DNA of 5,218 nucleotides from Actinomycetales bacterium (GTDB taxonomy: Bacteria; Actinomycetota; Actinomycetes; Actinomycetales; Dermabacteraceae). The stretch is taken from the NCBI GenBank assembly GCA_012799425.1, contig JAAZLF010000507.1:1-5218 (forward strand), read 5' to 3'. The notes under the pieces are model-generated. The model saw only the letters and a list, made by a program, of their open reading frames with translations, did no database searches and was not told where the DNA came from. Below, piece after piece: positions 1 to 4,043 of this stretch. The position numbers were made by a program, and so were the translations under genes. Numbering within the stretch: the stretch's first letter is position 1; each line of letters opens with the position of its first letter.

Positions 1-612
1 ATGGCTGGCCAGCATCACCGTCGCGGTCAGCAGCAGCCACACCACCAGGCACACCCCGAGATACTGCGCAACTGCTCGCCTGCCGGTCAGCCGTGCTCCG
101 AGGCGGAACGCGTCACCGCCGATCAGTGCATGGGTCCAGGCGATCGCTCCGCTGAACAGCCCGATGTCCACGAGATGGTCGCCCAGATCGGGCGGCAAGG
201 AGCCGTCGTCCTGCGCGGTGACGATGTCGAAGCCGCTCCAGTGCAGCGAACCGGGAGCCCAGTCGCTGAGCAGGATGATGCCCGCCGCCCCGAGCACGAG
301 CACGAGCTGCCCGGCGCTGATCAGCAGGGTGCGGGCGCGCACCGCGTGCGTGCGGGAGATTCCCAGCGTGCTGCGCAGCTGCTGGCCGTCCTCGAGCACC
401 GGATCGGCGAGATCCGCCGGGAGCCGCACGGCGAGCAGGATCAGCACGATGCCGAGCCGGAAGTCGAAGAGGATCGCGCACTGGAGAGCCACTGTCATGA
501 ACACCCCGTACAGGGCGAACAGGTCACGGCGTCGCCGCCATTCGTGGCCCAGCGCCCGGCGCAGCGGGGTCGAAGGGCGCTTCTGAGCGATCGTCTGCGC
601 GGTGCCGGTCAT
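1..612 (-). CDS. ABC transporter permease 2, 3'-truncated by window edge
   Basis: This frame is open from an ATG at 612 to the window edge, giving 204 residues with the C-terminus missing. It is an integral membrane protein. After a basic N-terminus (residues 11-29, including EWRRRRD) I see hydrophobic segments at about 31-49, 52-68, 95-116, 148-166 and 184-203, so a sixth probably lies outside the window. It is paralogous to the permease at 1484-2245: residues 79-94 (LRSTLGISRTHAVRAR) match LRASLGLSRADRVRGR there at 9 of 16 positions, in the same loop between TM2 and TM3. The start overlaps the stop of the ATPase gene as ATGA and has a strong Shine-Dalgarno (GGGAGGT, 625-619). It most likely forms the membrane channel with that ATPase. 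It has no recognisable substrate signature, and the ABC-2/YtrC-D-like assignment rests on topology and context rather than on a diagnostic motif. Confidence 0.82.
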   Translation of the reverse strand, partial: MTGTAQTIAQKRPSTPLRRALGHEWRRRRDLFALYGVFMTVALQCAILFDFRLGIVLILLAVRLPADLADPVLEDGQQLRSTLGISRTHAVRARTLLISAGQLVLVLGAAGIILLSDWAPGSLHWSGFDIVTAQDDGSLPPDLGDHLVDIGLFSGAIAWTHALIGGDAFRLGARLTGRRAVAQYLGVCLVVWLLLTATVMLASH

Positions 613-1487
613 CGTGCGACCTCCCGGAGGGTGAAGGTGAGGACGTCCTGGAGCGTGGGGCGGCGCAGGTCCGTCAGCCCGGTCAGCCCCACCGCGTCCT
701 CGACCCGGACCAGGGCCTCGAGCCTCTCCCCGCTGCGACGGACGCCCTGCAGCTCGGCGGTGGGTGCGGTGGAGGCCTCGGCCGTGACCATCACGTGGTC
801 CTCGACCACGTCGAGCGCACTGCCCTCGAGCACCACGCGCCCCTTGTGCAGGAGCACGACGTGGTCGACGAACCGTTCGATCTCGCCGAGGTCGTGGGTG
901 GACAGCAGGATCGTTCGATCCTCGGCGCCCGCGTGGTGCACGCGCAGCTCGTCGATCACCTCGGTGCGGGCCAGGGGGTCCAGGTGGGCGAAGGGCTCGT
1001 CGAGCATCAGCAGGGTGGGCCGGATGCCGAGGGCGACGGCGAGCAGCAGCCGGGTGCGCTGCCCGGCGGAGAGTCGCCTCAGCTGTGCGGAGGGCTCGAT
1101 GCGTGCGCGGCGAAGCAGGGTTCCGACGAGGCGCGGATCGTAGTGGGGCTCGACTCGTCGCTGGGCGATCACGAGGTCGTCCGCGCTCCAGTGAGCGGGT
1201 TGGAAGGGGTCATCGGGAACGATCCCGATGCCGGCGGGGAGGGCGTCCTCGGGGCCGCCGATCGACGCTCCCTCGACCTGGATGTCCCCGGCGCTCGGCG
1301 CGTAGGCGCCGCTCAGGGTGCGCAGCAGGGTGGTCTTGCCGGCGCCGTTGGTGCCGACGAGCGCGGTGACCTGGCCGCGGGGCACGTCGAAGGAGACGTC
1401 CCGCAGCACGTGGCGCACCGGGCGGGTCCAGCGCTGCGGATCCGGAAGGTGGACGTCGAGGCCGCGCACCGAGACGGCGGGGCTCAT
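609..1487 (-). CDS. ABC transporter ATP-binding protein 2
   Basis: A 292-residue cytoplasmic ATPase that should power the adjacent permeases. Motifs visible in order: a possible A-loop aromatic W20, Walker A GTNGAGKT (45-52), signature LSAGQ (139-143), Walker B LLMLDEP (159-165), D-loop HLDP (168-171) and switch histidine H198 in STHDL. Where most ABC ATPases have a Q-loop glutamine, this one has VPDD (D92), so that residue appears replaced. The C-terminal 60 residues end in an LRRPTLQDVL motif typical of exporter-type ATPases of the CcmA/YtrB kind. The open frame extends upstream to 2060 on the minus strand, but that extension is arginine-rich shadow sequence inside the permease gene. The ATG at 1487 forms an ATGA overlap with the permease stop and begins just before the ABC domain. 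Its ribosome site is weak (GGCGGTGA), so translation may depend on coupling. The substrate is unknown. Confidence 0.93.
   Translation of the reverse strand: MSPAVSVRGLDVHLPDPQRWTRPVRHVLRDVSFDVPRGQVTALVGTNGAGKTTLLRTLSGAYAPSAGDIQVEGASIGGPEDALPAGIGIVPDDPFQPAHWSADDLVIAQRRVEPHYDPRLVGTLLRRARIEPSAQLRRLSAGQRTRLLLAVALGIRPTLLMLDEPFAHLDPLARTEVIDELRVHHAGAEDRTILLSTHDLGEIERFVDHVVLLHKGRVVLEGSALDVVEDHVMVTAEASTAPTAELQGVRRSGERLEALVRVEDAVGLTGLTDLRRPTLQDVLTFTLREVAR
619..625 (-). promoter_or_regulatory. Ribosome binding site of permease 2
   Basis: GGGAGGT on the minus strand lies 6 bases before the ATG at 612, inside the last codons of the ATPase gene. It supports the start that overlaps the upstream stop by four bases. 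Confidence 0.7.
962..1013. repeat. Diverged duplicate, copy 1 (Walker B/D-loop of ATPase 2)
   Basis: This 52-base stretch matches 2631-2682 at 45 positions (7 mismatches, no gaps), in the same orientation. It encodes the conserved LDEPFAHLDPLARTE region and marks the duplication of the two ATPase genes rather than a mobile repeat. Confidence 0.6.
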
Positions 1488-2245
1488 CGGGTCACCGCCC
1501 GGGGCGAGGAGTCGAGCTCTCGGATCCAGCGGCGGGCCCTGGCGCGCAGCCCGAGCAGGAGCAGGAGCACTGCCGCGACGAAAAGGGCCACCATCACCGT
1601 GGTCCCGATGCCACCTTCCCAGGGGTCGGCGTTCTGCACGATCATCGTGAGCATCAGGGGCAACGAGAACAGCACGCCGATGAGGAAGTAGACCGGGACG
1701 CTCAGCACCGCGACGCTCCGGCCCGGTCTGCGCACGATGCATTCCCCGCCCACCACGATGCCGGTGCCGAGCAGGGCCATCGCCGAGAACAGCGTCCCGG
1801 CGAGCACGATCCCGAGCTGGGGCCCGGAGGGGTCCCCGGTGAAGGAGAACGGTGCTGCTCCACCGACTGTCTCCCTGCCGAGCTGTACGGAGAGCAGTGC
1901 ACCCCCGGCCACCGTGAGGACCACCGCGGCCTGCTCGGCGAGGACCACCACCACACGTCCCCGCACCCTGTCCGCGCGGCTGAGGCCGAGGCTCGCGCGC
2001 AGCTCCTCGCGCTCGATGGTGTCGGCGCGTCCGTAGCGGTACCAGGCGAGCACCGCCCACAGGGTGAGCACCCCTGCGAACTGGTCGGTGGAGATCGCCG
2101 CCCAGAGCAGCACGGCGGCGCAGGCGATGAGGGTGGTGACCACGCGGCCGGCGTTCAGCCGCAGTTCGGTGCGGACCGCGAGACCCAGCCGTCGTTCCTC
2201 GGTGGGCGGGGCGGCAAGGTCGTGGGAGGCGTGGGTCGAGGTCAT
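1484..2245 (-). CDS. ABC transporter permease 1 (six-TM)
   Basis: A 253-residue membrane protein. Hydrophobic segments fall at about 34-52, 55-70, 98-120, 144-166, 177-201 and 214-233, giving six TM helices. A basic cytoplasmic tail (LRARARRWIRELD, 233-245) follows the last one. The soluble N-terminus (1-30) has no signal peptide. The loop after TM2 carries REELRASLGLSRADRVRGR, mirrored in the permease at 1-612, which shows that the two share ancestry. The start at 2245 is set by an ATGA overlap with the upstream ATPase and a strong GAGGAGG ribosome site. The longer open frame to 2461 is arginine-rich and overlaps the ATPase, so I rejected it. It sits between two ATPase genes and probably forms a half- or full-transporter with ATPase 1, possibly heterodimerising with permease 2. 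The substrate cannot be inferred. Confidence 0.88.
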   Translation of the reverse strand: MTSTHASHDLAAPPTEERRLGLAVRTELRLNAGRVVTTLIACAAVLLWAAISTDQFAGVLTLWAVLAWYRYGRADTIEREELRASLGLSRADRVRGRVVVVLAEQAAVVLTVAGGALLSVQLGRETVGGAAPFSFTGDPSGPQLGIVLAGTLFSAMALLGTGIVVGGECIVRRPGRSVAVLSVPVYFLIGVLFSLPLMLTMIVQNADPWEGGIGTTVMVALFVAAVLLLLLGLRARARRWIRELDSSPRAVTR

Positions 2246-3168
2246 CGTGCTGTCCTCCTCGGGGCTGCTGCGTCTTCTCGCGCGGCGCGCAGCAGGTGGG
2301 TGACGATCTCGCTCACGTCGGGGCGGCGCAGCGAGGCGGTGGTGGGCAGTCCGACGGCATCGTCGACGGCGACCAGTGCACGGGTTCCCGTGCCCGTGGT
2401 CGTCGGCCCCACAAGGGAGTGCTCGGCCTCCCGTGCGATCTCGGAGCGTTCGAGCTCGCACAGCAGGAACTCCTCGCGCAGGGACTCGACGTCGCCGCTG
2501 AGCACGTCGATGCCCCGGGAGACCACCACCAGATGGTCGGCGAAGCGCTCCATGCCCTCGAGGTCATGGGTGGCCAGCAGCAGCGTGCGGTCCTCCCCCG
2601 CCATGAAGCACCGCAGGACGTCGACGAGCTCGGTGCGGGCGAGCGGGTCGAGATGCGCGAAGGGCTCATCGAGGATCAGCAGCTGCGGATCCTGCGCGAG
2701 GGCCGCGGCGAGTCCGAGCTGGGTGGCCTGGCCCTGGGACAGGCGGTTCACCTCCTGCTCGTGCGGGATGCCGAAGGCGGTCAGGAGCTCCTCGAACCAG
2801 GCGACATCGAAGCCGGGGATCGTGTCCTTGCGCATCCGTGCGATGTGCCGCGAGGTCCAGCGGCGTGGGGAGGCCGAGACACCCGGGAGGCTCGCGACGC
2901 CCTGCGGGGGCCGGACCCGGGCAGGGCCGAGCGCCGTGCCGAGCACCTCGATGGATCCGGCCGAGAAGGGGTGCGCTCCGGCGACGGCTCGCAGGGTGGT
3001 GGTCTTCCCGGCGCCGTTGGCGCCGACCATCACGGTGACCTGGCCGGTGGGGACCGTGAGATCCAGGCCCCGCACCACGGGGAGCGGCTCGGCGTAGGGC
3101 TTCGCGGTGGAGGGGACGCGCACCTCCAGCCCGCGCACGAGGACAGCGTCTGATCGGTTCTCGCTCAT
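2242..3168 (-). CDS. ABC transporter ATP-binding protein 1
   Basis: A 308-residue cytoplasmic ABC ATPase, first structural gene after the regulator. Visible motifs: a possible A-loop Y25, Walker A GANGAGKT (49-56), signature LSQGQ (143-147, an altered LSGGQ), Walker B LLILDEP (163-169), D-loop HLDP (172-175) and switch histidine H201 in ATHDL. The Q-loop position reads SLPGV (G96), so the usual glutamine is absent. Residues 167-180 (DEPFAHLDPLARTE) are identical to residues 163-176 of ATPase 2, and both proteins end with a related DAVGL...LRRP region, so the pair arose by duplication. The frame is open upstream to 3555, but those 129 residues are arginine-rich shadow sequence of the GntR gene. 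The ATG at 3168 makes an ATGA overlap with the GntR stop and follows a purine-rich GAGGGGG ribosome site. The family resembles YtrB-like exporter ATPases. The cargo is unknown. Confidence 0.93.
   Translation of the reverse strand: MSENRSDAVLVRGLEVRVPSTAKPYAEPLPVVRGLDLTVPTGQVTVMVGANGAGKTTTLRAVAGAHPFSAGSIEVLGTALGPARVRPPQGVASLPGVSASPRRWTSRHIARMRKDTIPGFDVAWFEELLTAFGIPHEQEVNRLSQGQATQLGLAAALAQDPQLLILDEPFAHLDPLARTELVDVLRCFMAGEDRTLLLATHDLEGMERFADHLVVVSRGIDVLSGDVESLREEFLLCELERSEIAREAEHSLVGPTTTGTGTRALVAVDDAVGLPTTASLRRPDVSEIVTHLLRAAREDAAAPRRTAR
2254..2260 (-). promoter_or_regulatory. Ribosome binding site of permease 1
   Basis: GAGGAGG on the minus strand lies 8 bases before the ATG at 2245. It is the strongest Shine-Dalgarno in the operon and fixes the start against the much longer upstream open frame. 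Confidence 0.75.
2631..2682. repeat. Diverged duplicate, copy 2 (Walker B/D-loop of ATPase 1)
   Basis: This is the partner of 962-1013, with 45 of 52 bases identical. Several of the mismatches fall in third codon positions, consistent with purifying selection on the shared protein motif. Confidence 0.6.
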
Positions 3169-3542
3169 CGTTCCCCCTCGAGCCGCTGAGTGAGGCGGCT
3201 GGTCAGCTCCCGGTCCGCGATCCCCGCGCCGCGGGCGGCGCGCACGGCCGCGTCGAGCGCCTCGTCGATCTGCAGCAGTGCCCGTTCGCGCAGCTGGCCG
3301 GCATCCTGGGCACGCACGAACACGCCTTTGCCGCGCACGGCGTCGACCAGACCGTCGGCGACCAGTTCGTTGTACGCACGCGTGGTGGTGATGACGCTGA
3401 CCCGCAGGTCGCGGGCGAGAACCCGGATCGACGGAAGAGCGTCCCCCGGGGCGAGGTCGCCGCTGAGGATCGCGGCGGCGATGCCCTCGCGGATCTGCTC
3501 GTAGATGGGCGCGGAGGCGGAGGGGTCGATCGGGATGTGCAT
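3165..3542 (-). CDS. GntR-family transcriptional regulator, YtrA type
   Basis: A 125-residue DNA-binding regulator. Residues 10-78 form the GntR winged helix-turn-helix: the opening is APIYEQIREGIAAAILSGDL, the recognition region is LPSIRVLARDLRVS...TTTRAYNELVADGLV, and the wing reads VRGKGVFV. Only about 47 residues follow, mostly helical (LRERALLQIDEALDAAVRAARGAG). This is the short dimerisation tail of the YtrA subfamily rather than a FadR or UTRA effector domain. YtrA regulators usually repress the ABC transporter operon they head. That fits here, because the stop overlaps the start of ATPase 1 and a palindromic operator lies over the promoter. The start at 3542 is supported by a GAGGTGAGGGAG purine run at 3558-3547. 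Autoregulation is inferred. The inducing signal is unknown, since YtrA tails bind no recognisable ligand pocket. Confidence 0.93.
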   Translation of the reverse strand: MHIPIDPSASAPIYEQIREGIAAAILSGDLAPGDALPSIRVLARDLRVSVITTTRAYNELVADGLVDAVRGKGVFVRAQDAGQLRERALLQIDEALDAAVRAARGAGIADRELTSRLTQRLEGER

Positions 3543-3546
3543 CGCG

Positions 3547-3558
3547 CTCCCTCACCTC
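3547..3558 (-). promoter_or_regulatory. Ribosome binding site of the GntR gene
   Basis: The minus-strand purine run GAGGTGAGGGAG ends 4 bases before the ATG at 3542. The GAGGTG core has a 10-base spacing. It supports the chosen start. Confidence 0.6.
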
Positions 3559-3582
3559 GCCCTCACCGTCAAAGTGACCCTA

Positions 3583-3605
3583 CTGTCTATAGACAGCATA
3601 GACAG
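3583..3605. promoter_or_regulatory. Probable operator of the GntR/YtrA regulator
   Basis: CTGTCTATAGACAG at 3583-3596 is a perfect 14-bp palindrome. The right half-site then recurs: ATAGACAGC occurs at 3589-3597 and again immediately after at 3598-3606. That gives three half-sites: CTGTCTA at 3583, TAGACAG at 3590 and TAGACAG at 3599. It lies 41 bp upstream of the GntR start and overlaps the predicted -10 and transcription start. Direct autorepression is the inference. That GntR-family operators are short palindromes is known from the family; binding here is not shown. Confidence 0.7.
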
Positions 3606-3625
3606 CCAGTGGATCGGGACGTCAA
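3595..3625 (-). promoter_or_regulatory. Predicted promoter of the GntR-ABC operon
   Basis: On the minus strand, TTGACG (3625-3620, 5 of 6 to the -35 consensus) is followed after 19 bp by TATGCT (3600-3595, 4 of 6 to the -10). Transcription would start near 3588, inside the palindrome, leaving a leader of about 45 bases. The spacer is longer than ideal. TAGGGT at 3582-3577 is an alternative -10 but lacks a good -35. Confidence 0.5.
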
Positions 3626-3930
3626 CTCCTCCGCGCCGGCCGCCCAGCAGGGCAGACACCGCTGGGCATGACGCAACAGTCTGCGATTGCCACATTATCC
3701 TGAGCACCCTGACATTCCTGGTATTCCATTGCGCGAATCATCCGCTTTTCTCGATGCACCACACAGATTCCGTGAAGTCACCATCTTCTGAATCCTTCGG
3801 CCTCCGCCGCGGCACCCCGCTCGACGTCAGGCGGATCTGTCGCCCACCTGCAGAGAAAGGCGGCGATGCTGGCTCACCTCGCCGTCACGGAGCGCCCCTG
3901 CGCTACGCTCCCCCGCACCCCACACGCTCT
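3607..3930. other. Intergenic stretch without a gene, lower GC
   Basis: No reading frame on either strand here looks like a gene. GC falls to about 50% between roughly 3671 and 3790 by hand count (55 of 110 bases in 3671-3780), against about 70% in the flanking genes, which is normal for a divergent control region. I found no tRNA or other RNA fold, no riboswitch signature and no terminator in it. The only structure noted is the hairpin at 3889-3911, listed separately. Confidence 0.6.
3889..3911. repeat. Small GC-rich inverted repeats (two alternative hairpins)
   Basis: AGCGC (3891-3895) pairs with GCGCT (3900-3904) across a CCCT loop. Alternatively, GGAGCG (3889-3894) pairs with CGCTCC (3906-3911). 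The two folds exclude each other. There is no following T-run, so this is not an intrinsic terminator, and short stems like these also arise by chance in GC-rich DNA. Confidence 0.3.
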
Positions 3931-3936
3931 GGCCGT

Positions 3937-3992
3937 TCCTCCACAAGGGCCGTCCATCCACATCTTCTCCACACCGCAACGAGTTATCCACA
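3937..3992 (+). promoter_or_regulatory. Cluster of DnaA-box-like motifs
   Basis: Four copies of TCCACA occur on the plus strand in 56 bp, ending four 9-mers: TCCTCCACA (3937-3945), CCATCCACA (3954-3962), TTCTCCACA (3965-3973) and TTATCCACA (3984-3992). The last is a perfect classical DnaA box, and the third differs from the actinobacterial TTGTCCACA at one base. Start-to-start spacings are 17, 11 and 19. The cluster ends 28 bp before the LexA-like box of the downstream gene. DnaA binding is inferred. No dnaA, dnaN or other origin gene is in view, so I do not call an origin. Confidence 0.5.
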
Positions 3993-4020
3993 GATTCCGG
4001 CCAAGGGGTGGTGGAGTTTT

Positions 4021-4036
4021 TCGAACCTGTATACGA
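4021..4036. promoter_or_regulatory. Probable LexA (SOS) box
   Basis: TCGAAC-CTGT-ATACGA matches the actinobacterial/mycobacterial SOS box TCGAAC(N4)GTTCGA at 10 of 12 specified positions: the left half is perfect and the right half 4 of 6. It lies 8 bases upstream of the start of the DUF222 gene and overlaps its probable -10, an ideal place for repression. In Mycobacterium, members of the 13E12 (DUF222/HNH) family are known LexA-box-associated genes, which supports the assignment. Confidence 0.6.
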
Positions 4037-4037
4037 T
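4032..4037 (+). promoter_or_regulatory. Candidate -10 element of the DUF222 gene
   Basis: TACGAT matches the -10 consensus at 4 of 6 positions, including T1, A2 and T6. A start 7 bases downstream would fall on or beside the ATG at 4044, implying a leaderless mRNA. I see no convincing -35 at 16-18 bp. Confidence 0.35.
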
Positions 4038-4043
4038 CGAGAC

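Noticed and set aside
1..1143. Long plus-strand open frame of 380 codons
   Set aside because: It lies antisense to permease 2 and ATPase 2. Its product is low-complexity (His/Arg/Gln then Ser/Arg rich) with no domain, as expected of a shadow frame in high-GC DNA.
2296..3153. Plus-strand open frame of 285 codons antisense to ATPase 1
   Set aside because: It exactly shadows a clear ABC ATPase with all motifs in the minus frame. Its translation is Gly/Asp/Glu-rich with no recognisable domain. The same applies to 795-1691 and 2222-3097.
3169..3555. N-terminal extension of ATPase 1 to an ATG at 3555
   Set aside because: The extra 129 residues are Arg/Pro-rich and overlap the well-defined GntR gene in another frame. 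The ATGA start at 3168 begins just ahead of the ABC domain.
3687..3715. Possible promoter with TTGCCA as -35
   Set aside because: The matching -10 (TGACAT) is poor and it leads into no nearby gene start. A minus-strand GATAAT at 3699-3694 likewise lacks a -35.
3889..3911. Intrinsic terminator
   Set aside because: The stem is only 5-6 bp and no T-run follows on either strand. The region is divergent, so no gene end needs one here.
3937..3992. Replication origin
   Set aside because: A DnaA-like cluster is present, but there is no dnaA, dnaN, rpmH, parA/B or repA nearby, no strongly AT-rich unwinding element, and only one perfect box.
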